This document shows, one piece after another, positions 16,346 to 24,863 of a stretch of DNA of 64,000 bases. The notes below the pieces were generated by a model, which was not told the DNA's origin, searched no databases, and saw only the letters and a list, made by a program, of their open reading frames with translations. Every line of letters begins with the position of its first letter. Position 1 is the stretch's first letter. Source of the stretch: Chryseobacterium sp. W4I1 (GTDB lineage Bacteria > Bacteroidota > Bacteroidia > Flavobacteriales > Weeksellaceae); NCBI RefSeq assembly GCF_030816115.1, contig NZ_JAUSXQ010000001.1, forward strand, positions 1,736,001 to 1,800,000, in the 5' to 3' direction. The translations under genes were made by a program, and so were the position numbers.

Positions 16346-17281
16346 ATGGAACTAACATCATCAATAACCCAAATTATCAGTCACTTAGAAAAAATACAGT
16401 CATTCAATTCACAGGACCCATTAGATGATACCAGGAAATATCTTGAAACCATGACCCTTCAGCTCAGTGGAAAAAAAGAAGCTGTTACGATGATCGAAGA
16501 AATGAATATATTAATGGATGACCGCAAGATCCCAATTCGTATCTATCGTCCGAAAGGAAAAAGTATTGAAAAATCATCAGCTATTATTTACATACACGGT
16601 GGATGGTTTATTGCCGGCGGTTTTGAGACCCATGATGCAGTTGTCCGGAAATTAGCCAATACTACAGGATCTACAGTGATCTTCATAGATTACCGCCTTG
16701 CTCCGGAATATCCTTTTCCTGCAGGATTAAATGACTGTATTGATATTTCGAAATGGGTCGTTGATAATGCGGAATCTCTGGGAATTGACAAAGATCAGAT
16801 TGGGATTATAGGAGACAGTGCGGGGGGAGCCCTTGCAGCCAGTGTTTCGACTCAGATAGGAGAGCTGCTGAAATTCCAGATACTGATTTATCCGGCAGCC
16901 GATAATCAACTTAATACAAAATCTTGGAAAACGTATGAAAATGGACCGGTTTTAAACAAAGAAGGAGGTATCCAGGCCTGGAAATGGTATCATCCTGAAG
17001 GAGCAGACCGTCCCAATCCTTTGGCAGTACCGATTTTGATCAAAGATTTTAAAAATACGCCATCTACATTGGTTCTTATTGCAGAACATGATGCTTTGAG
17101 AGATGAAGGAGAAGAGCTGTCACAGCATATGAAAGACGCAGGAATCCCCGTCCGTATCAGCTTTTATAAAGATATGGTTCATGGCTTCATGCATATGGGA
17201 GAGATCCTGAATGAAGTTCAAAAGGCTACTGATGAAATGGCAGCATTTGCGCATCAACATCTTAAAACTACAGGAAAATAA
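16346..17281 (+). CDS. Alpha/beta hydrolase, hormone-sensitive-lipase-like esterase
   Basis: A 311-residue esterase of the HSL group. The oxyanion-hole motif is IYIHGGWF, the nucleophile elbow is GDSAGG, the acid is in AEHDALRDEG and the catalytic His in MVHGFMHMG, all in the right order. It acts on short acyl esters; no signal peptide, so cytoplasmic. It is separated by 2 nt from the downstream MFS gene and divergent from the HxlR regulator, which suggests an inducible detoxification operon. A perfect -7 box TAATTTTG is at 16251-16258. Confidence 0.92.
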   Translation: MELTSSITQIISHLEKIQSFNSQDPLDDTRKYLETMTLQLSGKKEAVTMIEEMNILMDDRKIPIRIYRPKGKSIEKSSAIIYIHGGWFIAGGFETHDAVVRKLANTTGSTVIFIDYRLAPEYPFPAGLNDCIDISKWVVDNAESLGIDKDQIGIIGDSAGGALAASVSTQIGELLKFQILIYPAADNQLNTKSWKTYENGPVLNKEGGIQAWKWYHPEGADRPNPLAVPILIKDFKNTPSTLVLIAEHDALRDEGEELSQHMKDAGIPVRISFYKDMVHGFMHMGEILNEVQKATDEMAAFAHQHLKTTGK

Positions 17282-17283
17282 GT

Positions 17284-18456
17284 ATGAAAAAATATGCATA
17301 TATCGGCTGCCTTGGATTCATTGCAGTTATTACCACTGAATTTGGGGTCATTGGAATTCTTCCACAAATCGCAGAACATTATCAAATAGGGGTAGATAAA
17401 GCAGGCTGGCTGCTCAGTGCTTTTGCTTTGATCATTGCTTTAACGGGACCTTTCATGACTTTACTAATGTCCGGATTTGACCGCAGGAAAGTGATGCTTG
17501 CCGCCATTTCCATCTTTTTGTTTACTGCTTTAGTTTCCTCACTGTCGCCGCCGTTCTGGCTTCTGATGCTGGTGAGGATCCTTCCTGCTTTTTTGCAGCC
17601 TGTCTATATTGCCACAGCATTGTCTGTCGCTGTATCCGGTGCTGATGAAAAGCAGGCGAACAAACTGATGGGGATTGTTTTTATCGGGGTTGCCCTGGCT
17701 ATGGTGACAACAGTTCCTTTTGCAACATGGCTGGCCAGTGTATGGATATGGGAATCCTCTTTCATTATCCAGAGTGTAGTCAGTTTGATAGCTTTGGCGG
17801 TTATCTATTTTTTACTTCCTCCCATGCCTGTCAAAGAAAAGAAATCTTATAAAAGTCAGCTCAAAATTTTGAAACAGCCAACATTTCTCATCAGTACTGC
17901 TATGAATTTTTTCATGATAACAGCTTGGTTTTCCACCTACAGCTATTTTGCAGATTACCTGGATAAAGCTAAAGGAATGGACGGAACCATGGTTAGTTAT
18001 ATGCTTTTTCTATTTGGAATCATTGGTGTTTTTTCCAATTGGATAGCAGGTAAAATGTTAAGCTGGAATGTCTCAAAAACAACGGCTCTGTTTCTTTCCG
18101 GTACGGTTATCATGCCATTTTTACTGTATTTTTCCGGAGACAGTCTGCCTGCCAATATGATCAGTATAGCAATCTGGGGATTCCTGTATTCTCCAAGTTT
18201 TCAAAATGCTTCAACCTATATGATTTCTTCTGTACCGGGTTCTCTTGAATTTGCCAACAGTCTGGCTACTTCTTTTGGAAATTTAGGGGTAACACTGGGC
18301 ACTACGCTGGGAGGCTGGATGATTGTCTCAAAAGGGGCTTCCTACAATCCCTGGATAGGTTTTGTTTTCGGCATTCTGGCTTTTCTGATGATCATCCTCA
18401 GAAGTATTCTTGAGAAAAGATCTGAAAAGCAGAAGATCATTCTGCCATGTCCTTAA
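17284..18456 (+). CDS. MFS transporter (DHA1/AraJ-like efflux)
   Basis: A 390-residue 12-helix MFS protein starting 2 nt after the esterase stop, so translationally linked. Typical N-terminus: IGCLGFIAVITTEFGVIGILPQIA, then helix 2-3 loop motif GFDRRKVML. The style matches AraJ/YdhP-type arabinose or drug efflux proteins. Probably exports the compound that the HxlR regulator senses or the esterase modifies (inference). Confidence 0.9.
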   Translation: MKKYAYIGCLGFIAVITTEFGVIGILPQIAEHYQIGVDKAGWLLSAFALIIALTGPFMTLLMSGFDRRKVMLAAISIFLFTALVSSLSPPFWLLMLVRILPAFLQPVYIATALSVAVSGADEKQANKLMGIVFIGVALAMVTTVPFATWLASVWIWESSFIIQSVVSLIALAVIYFLLPPMPVKEKKSYKSQLKILKQPTFLISTAMNFFMITAWFSTYSYFADYLDKAKGMDGTMVSYMLFLFGIIGVFSNWIAGKMLSWNVSKTTALFLSGTVIMPFLLYFSGDSLPANMISIAIWGFLYSPSFQNASTYMISSVPGSLEFANSLATSFGNLGVTLGTTLGGWMIVSKGASYNPWIGFVFGILAFLMIILRSILEKRSEKQKIILPCP

Positions 18457-18460
18457 TATA

Positions 18461-18502
18461 TTGTAATAAATTTTGTTACAATTAAGAAATGTATTAATTT
18501 TG
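18461..18502 (+). promoter_or_regulatory. Promoter of the DsbA-like gene with overlapping inverted repeat
   Basis: TTG (18473-18475), 19 nt, TAATTTTG (18495-18502) is a full Bacteroidetes promoter, with a leader of about 33 nt to the ATG at 18542. An inverted repeat, TTGTAA (18461-18466), 9 nt, TTACAA (18476-18481), overlaps the -33 element, where a repressor would block polymerase. The cognate regulator is unknown. Confidence 0.65.
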
Positions 18503-18541
18503 TATTCTGAATTAATTTTATCAGAATTAAATAAAATAAGA

Positions 18542-19243
18542 ATGAAAATAGAAATATGGTCAGATGTTATGTGTCCGTTCTGCTATATCGGAAAACATAA
18601 TTTTGAACAGGCTCTTGAAAAGCTGCCGTTTAAAAATGAAGTAGAAGTAGAGTGGAAGAGCTTTCAGCTGGATCCAAGTCTGGATGTGGCGCAGACTCAA
18701 AATACAATTGAATATTTTAAAGAGAAAAAAGGCTTTCCTGAAGCCCAGGCTTCCCAGATGATTAATCAAGTGGCTCAGGCAGGAAAGGCAGCCGGAATTG
18801 ATTTTAATTTTGAAAAAGCATTGATCACCAATACTTTTACAGCTCATAAGTTACTTCATCTTGCCAAAAAACACGGTAAAGCGAATGAGATGGAAGAAGC
18901 TCTTTTTAAAGCTCACTTTATCGACGGAAAAAATGTAGGATCTATTGAAGAGCTTATTGCTCTCGCTAAAAGCTTACATATTGATAAAGAGGAAGCCAGA
19001 GAAGCCTTAACATCAGATCAGTTGGATTATGAAATCAGTCAGGATATTCAGGAAGCTAAAAACAATGGTATTTCCAGTGTTCCCTTCTTTGTTCTGAATG
19101 GAAAGTATGCCGTATCCGGAGCGCAGCCAGCCGAAGTTTTTGCTGATGCCCTGCAACAAACCTATAAAGAAACAGTAAGTCCGTTTAAAGATCTTTCCAA
19201 AGAAGGAGGTGCGTCCTGTGATGCCGATGGATGCAGTGTGTAA
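18542..19243 (+). CDS. DsbA-family (FrnE-like) oxidoreductase
   Basis: A 233-residue thioredoxin-fold protein of the FrnE/2-hydroxychromene-2-carboxylate isomerase-like DsbA group. The ATG at 18542 gives MKIEIWSDVMCPFCYIGKHNF with the redox motif CPFC at the first strand-helix turn; the upstream TTG start at 18473 is ruled out because it lies inside the promoter. The cis-Pro loop reads GISSVPFFVLNGKYAVSGAQ, as in the family. No signal peptide, so cytosolic thiol-disulfide or glutathione-type chemistry is likely. The C-terminus has two extra Cys (SCDADGC). It has its own promoter and is not tightly linked to the MFS gene. Confidence 0.92.
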   Translation: MKIEIWSDVMCPFCYIGKHNFEQALEKLPFKNEVEVEWKSFQLDPSLDVAQTQNTIEYFKEKKGFPEAQASQMINQVAQAGKAAGIDFNFEKALITNTFTAHKLLHLAKKHGKANEMEEALFKAHFIDGKNVGSIEELIALAKSLHIDKEEAREALTSDQLDYEISQDIQEAKNNGISSVPFFVLNGKYAVSGAQPAEVFADALQQTYKETVSPFKDLSKEGGASCDADGCSV

Positions 19244-19427
19244 TACTGTAAGGAAGCCTGAAGCTAGGAGAGGGAAGTTATTGAGTTCCAAATACAGAAT
19301 GACAGTATACTTTATTAAATTTTTTAAGATTAATTCCTTAATTTTTATTGACTAAAGTTACTTCCAACCTACCTCTTTCAGCTTCCCGACTATGTTAATT
19401 TCCTACCACAAATAACGCTAATAGATT

Positions 19428-19463
19428 CACGAATATTACTATTAAATGTCAGTAATATTCGTG
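19428..19463. repeat. 13-bp stem-loop repeat
   Basis: CACGAATATTACT (19428-19440) and AGTAATATTCGTG (19451-19463) form a perfect 13-bp stem with a 10-nt loop. Weaker pairing extends outward. It is an intergenic element in the 19244-19635 gap, which also holds purine-rich degenerate repeats resembling those after bioB, and a terminator. Confidence 0.6.
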
Positions 19464-19529
19464 GAATTTGTGAAAAGATTAGTGACATTAATGTTTTTTA
19501 ATAAAAATAAATCAGCTTATTTTCAGTAT

Positions 19530-19555
19530 AAAACACCTCACACCGAGGTGTTTTT
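19530..19555 (+). terminator. Intrinsic terminator
   Basis: AAAACACCTC (19530-19539) pairs with GAGGTGTTTT (19545-19554), followed by T. It probably ends the DsbA-like transcript before the nucleosidase gene. Confidence 0.75.
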
Positions 19556-19635
19556 ATGATTAAAAGCTTTAAATAAAAAAGAAATAACTACCGTTTTATC
19601 TTTCAATGCTTATTTTTGTTAAAATATTATGTTCA

Positions 19636-20214
19636 ATGATAAAAATCAATGCCGAAGCTCAATATCCCGTTTCTGAAACCCTGTTTGTCTTTGCTTTGGA
19701 TTCGGAGGCCGGACAGGCTTTTGAGGGGAAAAATAAATTGGTAACAGGAATAGGAAAAGTAAATGCTGCTATTGAACTTACCCGGGAAATTCACTTCAGA
19801 AAACCTAAGCTGATCATCAACCTGGGCTCCGCAGGAAGCAAAAGCTTTGGAAAAGGCGAAGTAGTCTGTTGTACAAAATTTATTCAAAGAGATATGGATG
19901 TAAGAGGTCTTGGTTTCAGTCTTTATGAAACTCCTTTATCCGGTATCCCTCCAGTCCTGGAATATGGTCTTCAGATGAACGGTTTGAAGGAAGGAATCTG
20001 TGGCAGCGGGGACAGCTTTGAGATGAATCATTCCGAAACAGATTATAATATTGTAGATATGGAAGCTTATCCGCTTGCCCTGATCGCAAAGAAAGAAAAT
20101 ATTCCTTTTCTATGCCTGAAATATATTTCTGATGATGCAGGAAGCGATGCCGCAGACGACTGGGCAGTTCAGGTGCATCTGGCTTCTGAAGCGTTTAAAA
20201 AAATATTATTTTAA
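19636..20214 (+). CDS. 5'-methylthioadenosine/S-adenosylhomocysteine nucleosidase-like protein
   Basis: A 192-residue member of the purine nucleoside phosphorylase/MTA-SAH nucleosidase fold. Recognisable pieces: VTGIGKVNAAIE, INLGSAGS, GSGDSF, the ribose-binding Glu in VDMEAYPLA and the catalytic Asp in SDDAGSDA. The frame could start at an ATG at 19606, but a perfect -7 box TATTTTTG (19611-19618) lies inside it, so the ATG at 19636 is preferred. It is shorter than the E. coli enzyme (about 230 residues), mainly at the N-terminus, but no key motif is lost. Likely hydrolyses methylthioadenosine or S-adenosylhomocysteine. Confidence 0.8.
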   Translation: MIKINAEAQYPVSETLFVFALDSEAGQAFEGKNKLVTGIGKVNAAIELTREIHFRKPKLIINLGSAGSKSFGKGEVVCCTKFIQRDMDVRGLGFSLYETPLSGIPPVLEYGLQMNGLKEGICGSGDSFEMNHSETDYNIVDMEAYPLALIAKKENIPFLCLKYISDDAGSDAADDWAVQVHLASEAFKKILF

Positions 20215-20284
20215 TAGCATAAATCCTGAGGAAATTTTCAGAACTTTATTTTGTATCTGCTATTAAAATCCAGTCTACAGTTAT

Positions 20285-21079
20285 ATGAAAGTTACTTTTT
20301 ACCAGCCTTCACATCCTGTTCTTAAAACATATATTGAAGGATATTATTTTGTAGAAAAAGATGATAGGGATGAACCGGTAAGATATCTTACTTTTCCTGA
20401 CAACTATTTCATTGTATCAGCCTGTCAGAATGTGGCTATTAGCCAGGATAAAGGGTGGGTGGAAATCCGTAGATCTTTATCCGAAAATTTAGTGCTCGAC
20501 TTTGTTTCCAGATGTGCTGTCCCCACTGAAATTTTTTACCATCAGTCTGTTAATGAAATTACTGTTTATTTTAAGCCATTGGGAATGTATCATTTTTTTG
20601 AGGCAGATGGCAGTGAGGCTATGCAGAAACATATTCATGTTTCGGATTTTAAAGAAATCTCGAATACAGCTCTAAATGAGCCCAACAGAAAAAAACAAAT
20701 TGAAATACTGGAAGAGTATTGGCTTTCGAAATTCCAACAGAAAGATTTAACGTTGGCGTACGCTATATTGACTGATTTTGAAACTGAACTCAGCATCGAA
20801 GAGATAGCAGCAAAGAACAAAATAACAAGACAGTATCTGAATAAAATCTCTAAAAGGTATCTGGGCAAACCAGCGTCTGAATTCAGAAAAATTCAGAGAT
20901 TTCGTAAAGTTCTGATTTCAAATAAAAAAGTAAAAAACCTCACAGAGCTCTCCTATGAGAATCTTTTTTACGACCAGTCCCATCTTATTAAAGATTTTAA
21001 AGAATTCACTAAAATAAGCCCAAAAAAGTTCTTTGAAAATGTAGATATTGAACAAAATAATATCTGGCTGTTTATCTGA
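20285..21079 (+). CDS. AraC-family transcriptional regulator (DUF6597-type N-terminus)
   Basis: A 264-residue regulator. The N-terminal half (FYQPSHPVLKTYIEGYYFVE) is the cupin-like sensing domain typical of a Bacteroidetes AraC subfamily. The C-terminal half carries the DNA-binding domain: LSIEEIAAKNKITRQYLNKISK and the second helix-turn-helix region NLTELSYENLFYDQSHLIKDFK. Ligand and targets unknown. It lies upstream of an S41 protease in the same direction (68-nt gap). Confidence 0.85.
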   Translation: MKVTFYQPSHPVLKTYIEGYYFVEKDDRDEPVRYLTFPDNYFIVSACQNVAISQDKGWVEIRRSLSENLVLDFVSRCAVPTEIFYHQSVNEITVYFKPLGMYHFFEADGSEAMQKHIHVSDFKEISNTALNEPNRKKQIEILEEYWLSKFQQKDLTLAYAILTDFETELSIEEIAAKNKITRQYLNKISKRYLGKPASEFRKIQRFRKVLISNKKVKNLTELSYENLFYDQSHLIKDFKEFTKISPKKFFENVDIEQNNIWLFI

Positions 21080-21147
21080 GTTTCCATTTTTACAATTTAT
21101 AGGATGATCATTGAAATACTTTTACTGAAATATTAAATCTTGTTTCA

Positions 21148-22158
21148 ATGAAAAAAATACTGTCCGGAATTTTCCTTTTCCTTTTTCTGGTTTCTTATGC
21201 ACAAAGTGATCCTACTCAAACGGTACTGTCGGATATCACAGAAAAAGTGAAGAACTATTATATTGATAAGGAAGCCTATAAAAAAGTAGATTCTTTATTT
21301 AAAAATGAATCTAAAAAAGGTAATTTCAACAGTTTGAGCAAAAAAGATTTTGCCGCCTTTCTCACCCAAAAGTTGAGAACAACTATAAAAGATAAACACT
21401 TTTTTGTTAAATACCTCGAAAACTACAGTCCACAAAAAGCTGTTGATGAGAAAGAAAGAGAAAAAGAAAACAATTTTCATAACAGTCTTGAAAATCTTGG
21501 GTTTGAAAACGTTCAACGCCTGGAAGGGAATGTCGGCTATATCAATTTCAAAGGCTTTGCATCGCGGGAATCCAGTGAAAAAACATTGGCTGCTGCCATG
21601 AATTTTATTGCCAATACCAATTCCCTGATCATTGACCTGAGGGAAAACGGTGGCGGAGACAATGACATGCTTCTGTTATTCTGCAGTTATTTTTTCGATA
21701 AAAAATCGGATCTTTATACTACTTATTTTAGAAATAAAGATGAAACCGTGATAAACAGCACCCAATCTACTGTTTCCGGACAGAAATACCTTCATAAAAA
21801 AGTCTACATTCTGACCAGCAAAAAAAGTTTTTCCGCAGCAGAAGGTCTTGCTTATTTTTTGCAGGAGCATAAGCTGGCCGAAGTAATCGGGGAAAAAACA
21901 GAAGGTGCTGCCAATCCTGTAGACCATTTCATCATCCAGAATCAATATTTACTGCTGGTGCCAGCCGGACAAATAAAGTCCGTCATAAGCCATAAAAACT
22001 GGGAACATATCGGGATAACTCCTGATCACGAAGTAAAAGCTGAAGATGCTTTAAAGGCTGCTCATATCAAAACTTTAAAAAATATTTTACAAACAGAAAC
22101 AAAAACAGAATTAAGCATACCTGAAATAAAAAATCTTATTAATAAATTAGAGCAATAA
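21148..22158 (+). CDS. S41-family (IRBP/tail-specific) peptidase, secreted
   Basis: A 336-residue protein with a signal peptide (MKKILSGIFLFLFLVSYAQ) and an S41 peptidase domain. Conserved strands read GNVGYINFKGF and SLIIDLRENGGGDNDM; the nucleophile is Ser229 in TSKKSFSAAEG, and GEKTEGAANP follows. There is no PDZ domain, as in the interphotoreceptor retinoid-binding protein-type subgroup. It acts in the periplasm or at the cell surface. Its stop codon directly abuts the start of the GNAT gene. Confidence 0.9.
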   Translation: MKKILSGIFLFLFLVSYAQSDPTQTVLSDITEKVKNYYIDKEAYKKVDSLFKNESKKGNFNSLSKKDFAAFLTQKLRTTIKDKHFFVKYLENYSPQKAVDEKEREKENNFHNSLENLGFENVQRLEGNVGYINFKGFASRESSEKTLAAAMNFIANTNSLIIDLRENGGGDNDMLLLFCSYFFDKKSDLYTTYFRNKDETVINSTQSTVSGQKYLHKKVYILTSKKSFSAAEGLAYFLQEHKLAEVIGEKTEGAANPVDHFIIQNQYLLLVPAGQIKSVISHKNWEHIGITPDHEVKAEDALKAAHIKTLKNILQTETKTELSIPEIKNLINKLEQ

Positions 22159-22689
22159 ATGTATAATATGTCATCAATAATCATTAATAAAGCCGGAATA
22201 GAAGAGCTTGAAACCATTCAGAATATAGGCAGACAGACTTTTGCTGAAACTTTTGCAGACAGCAATTCGGAGGAAGCAATGAACACTTATCTTGAAGAAA
22301 GTTTCAGTTCAGAAAAAGTCAGTACAGAATTAAATAATCCAGATTCTTATTTCTTTATTGCCTGGGAAGAGGATATTCCTGTCGGTTATCTGAAAGTAAA
22401 TTCCGGGCCTGCACAAACCGAACTGCAGGATGAGACCTCACTGGAAATAGAGCGTATTTACGTCAAGAAAAGCCATCATGGCCAGAAAGTGGGTCAATTG
22501 CTGTATGATAAGGCCTTGGAAACCGCTAAAAGCCTGAGCAAAAGTTATCTATGGCTGGGAGTCTGGGAAGAGAATCTGAGAGCAATTAACTTTTACAGGA
22601 AAAACGGTTTTGAGGAATTCGGAAGCCATACATTCAGGCTGGGTGATGAAGACCAGACTGACCTGATGATGAAGAAAATTTTAGATTAA
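22159..22689 (+). CDS. GNAT-family N-acetyltransferase
   Basis: A 176-residue GNAT enzyme transferring an acyl group from acetyl-CoA to an amine. The acetyl-CoA pocket is visible in LEIERIYVKKSHHGQKVGQLLYDKALE and the C-terminal motif in LGVWEENLRAINFYRKNGFEEFG. It starts with no gap after the S41 stop codon (or at an in-frame ATG at 22168), so the genes are co-translated. Related Bacteroidetes proteins are annotated as spermidine or ribosomal-protein acetyltransferases, but the substrate is not certain. Confidence 0.88.
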   Translation: MYNMSSIIINKAGIEELETIQNIGRQTFAETFADSNSEEAMNTYLEESFSSEKVSTELNNPDSYFFIAWEEDIPVGYLKVNSGPAQTELQDETSLEIERIYVKKSHHGQKVGQLLYDKALETAKSLSKSYLWLGVWEENLRAINFYRKNGFEEFGSHTFRLGDEDQTDLMMKKILD

Positions 22690-22702
22690 ATTATTATCGG
22701 CT

Positions 22703-23272
22703 TTGAAAAACCTTTTAGAACAGATCAATAGCTATTATCCGCTTTCAGAAGAAACGGTGGAAGCCCTGATGAATATCTGTACGGAAGAAACATATCACAA
22801 AAATGAACTTCTTCAGGAAGCCGGATCTGCTGCCAGATATTATTATTTCATAAAATCAGGACTGATAGGATATTATACTGTAGACGAGCAGGGAGATTCT
22901 GTCTATAAGATTTTCTTTGAAGAAAAGAGTTTCGTGGCTTCTACAGCAGCCATTATTAAAGATAAGCCCAGCGATTTTAATATCATTGCTTTAGAAAACT
23001 GTTCAGTGATAAAATATCCAGCAAAAGCTTTCAGAGAGCTGATGAACCAATATCACGACCTGGCGTTATTTCACATTCATTACCTGGAAAAAAACTGGGT
23101 GGTGAAAAAAGAGCCTCTGGAAATTTCCTTAAAGCATGAAACAGCAAAACAGCGTTATTTACAGCTTCTGGAGAACAAACCGTTCCATGATCGGCTGAAA
23201 CAGCATTATATTGCTTCCTATCTGGGAATCACACCTACTCAGCTGAGCCGCATAAAAAAAGAAATAAACTGA
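22703..23272 (+). CDS. Crp/Fnr-family regulator with TTG start
   Basis: A 189-residue regulator with a cyclic-nucleotide-binding-like domain (LLQEAGSAARYYYFIKSGLIGYY, then EEKSFVASTAA) and a short C-terminal HTH (YIASYLGITPTQLSRIKKEI). It appears to start at a TTG at 22703, giving the usual subfamily beginning MKNLLEQINSYYPLS; the next ATG would delete part of the domain. It follows the GNAT gene by 13 nt and ends at a hairpin terminator, so it is the last gene of that small operon. Not closely related to the paralog pair at 11.1 and 54.2 kb. Confidence 0.85.
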   Translation: MKNLLEQINSYYPLSEETVEALMNICTEETYHKNELLQEAGSAARYYYFIKSGLIGYYTVDEQGDSVYKIFFEEKSFVASTAAIIKDKPSDFNIIALENCSVIKYPAKAFRELMNQYHDLALFHIHYLEKNWVVKKEPLEISLKHETAKQRYLQLLENKPFHDRLKQHYIASYLGITPTQLSRIKKEIN

Positions 23273-23273
23273 C

Positions 23274-23304
23274 AAAAGCTTCAACATATGTTGAGGCTTT
23301 TTTA
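23274..23304 (+). terminator. Intrinsic terminator after the Crp/Fnr gene
   Basis: A 13-bp stem (23274-23286 with 23289-23301, one G-U pair) and a 2-nt centre, followed by TTT. It starts within 2 nt of the stop codon. Confidence 0.8.
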
Positions 23305-23527
23305 TTTTCTCAACCCCATCTTTGCCCTGTAAACAAGAACATTTGTACATCTAAATAAGCACAAGAGAAAGGAAGGATGAAAAGTAGGCTTCATCGAATC
23401 AATGCTAATTGATTCCCTCTTAGCTCACTTAAAATATTCATCGTAATAGTAAACCTTTGCGTCAAAAAAAATAAGACAGCTTAAATTAATTACAGATGTT
23501 CCAAGTTCATTAATTAAATTATCTCCT

Positions 23528-24340
23528 ATGAAAAATTTAGCAAGCATCGTATGTGTATTGACGGTATCTGCACATCTTTCTGCGCAGAAAGTCATTCACC
23601 AAGAAGTATTCAGCGCCAAAATGAATAAAAGTATCAAAACCATTATCATCACACCGGATGAGCAACAGAGTGTAACCTATCCATCGGTTTATATTCTGCA
23701 CGGCTACAGTGGAAATCCTGAACGTACCCTTAAACAGGATATTCCTGATCTGATTAAAAAAGCACAGGAATATAAGACGATTTACGTATTGCCGGACGGA
23801 AATTATAATTCGTGGTATGTAGATAGTCCTTTGGTTAAAGATTCACAGTACCAGACTTTTATAGGACAGGAGCTTGTAGATTTTGTCAATAAAAACTATC
23901 CTGTAAAAATGGATAAAAAATTCCGTGGTATCCTGGGCTGGAGTATGGGAGGTTATGGTGCTGTCAACATTGGTACGACATACAATAATACATTTGGCAT
24001 TGTAGGAAGTTCTTGCGGAGCCTTGGATTTCAACTCATTCGGGGAAGGATACACCAATTATCAGGTAGATAAAGTATTAGGATCTGCAATATCATTAAAT
24101 CCTAAATTTCTTACAGACAATAAAGTGAAGACTATGGCCACAGCAGAACAGCAATACATTTTCGATTGCGGTACAGAAGACACACAAATGGTTGAAATGA
24201 ACAGAAAATTTCATAAAAAATTAACCGATCAAAAGATTCCACATCTTTATATAGAGTCCTTAGGAATCCATGATCCTAAATACTGGGGCAGATCTTTATC
24301 TGAGCAGTTGACTTTATTTGATCGATTTTTTAAGCTATAA
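23528..24340 (+). CDS. Secreted esterase (esterase D/FrmB-like alpha/beta hydrolase)
   Basis: A 270-residue protein with a signal peptide (MKNLASIVCVLTVSAHLSAQ) and an esterase-D/antigen-85-type hydrolase domain. The fold start is YPSVYILHGYSGN, the nucleophile elbow GWSMGGYGAVN, the acid in FDCGTEDTQM and the His in LGIHDPKYW. A periplasmic or exported carboxylesterase; some relatives act on acyl-xylans or siderophore esters, but nothing here decides the substrate. It stands alone, flanked by repeats. Confidence 0.88.
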   Translation: MKNLASIVCVLTVSAHLSAQKVIHQEVFSAKMNKSIKTIIITPDEQQSVTYPSVYILHGYSGNPERTLKQDIPDLIKKAQEYKTIYVLPDGNYNSWYVDSPLVKDSQYQTFIGQELVDFVNKNYPVKMDKKFRGILGWSMGGYGAVNIGTTYNNTFGIVGSSCGALDFNSFGEGYTNYQVDKVLGSAISLNPKFLTDNKVKTMATAEQQYIFDCGTEDTQMVEMNRKFHKKLTDQKIPHLYIESLGIHDPKYWGRSLSEQLTLFDRFFKL

Positions 24341-24423
24341 AATTAGCTTTATATAAATTGATGTATCTGGTTTTATTATAATTGTTTATGTTGTTTTATT
24401 TGAATTTGAAATCAATATCTCCT

Positions 24424-24456
24424 AACCATGTCAAGGTTTTGAACCTTGACATGGTT
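24424..24456. repeat. 15-bp perfect palindromic repeat
   Basis: AACCATGTCAAGGTT (24424-24438) and AACCTTGACATGGTT (24442-24456) are perfect inverted copies around a 3-nt centre. There is no T-tract, so it is not an obvious terminator. It lies in the 24341-24796 gap, which has no gene. Confidence 0.6.
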
Positions 24457-24606
24457 AACAGTGCTTAAATCTTTAAACGATTAAGATGATAAGAGTCGTT
24501 AGGAAAAATCAAATGATTTTTTTTAAACCATACCTTTAAAAGCAAACTCACCCTAATCATCTTAAAAACAGATCAGACACAAGTGAATTAAACAAAATTA
24601 ATTATT

Positions 24607-24673
24607 CTCGCAGATTTTCCGGATAGAGCAGATTAGCAAAAGTAAAATCTGTATCATCTGTAAGATCTGCGAT
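24607..24673. repeat. Intergenic repeat, copy 1 (related to 40032-40105)
   Basis: It begins CTCGCAGATT, continues CGGATAGAGCAGATTA and ends in ATCTGCGA; TCGCAGAT (24608-24615) and ATCTGCGA (24666-24673) are inverted ends. The copy at 40032-40105 shares the order CTCGCAGATT, CGGATtGAGCAGATTA and AAAA. The two copies flank the siderophore island on either side. Confidence 0.6.
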
Positions 24674-24796
24674 ATTTTTTTAATCATTATGTATCCATTT
24701 CCTTAATTCCTCCTTATTTTCTTTGCGTTACAAAATCATCTGCTTCACAAGTTTTTATATAATCTTTAAAAATTAAATGCTCTTAACGGCTTAGAT

Positions 24797-24832
24797 AAAA
24801 AAATCCTTTTAAGCCTTGTGCTTAAAAGGATT
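24797..24832 (-). terminator. Terminator of the oxygenase gene
   Basis: AATCCTTTTAAGC (24802-24814) pairs perfectly with GCTTAAAAGGATT (24820-24832); on the minus strand the stem is followed by seven T. It lies about 30 nt beyond the stop codon at 24864. Confidence 0.88.
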
Positions 24833-24863
24833 CATCATAATGATAATTAAGTAATAATGAAAT

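Noticed and set aside
24607..24673. CRISPR repeats in the intergenic gaps
   Set aside because: The repeats are single copies with inverted ends, without regular spacers and without cas genes.
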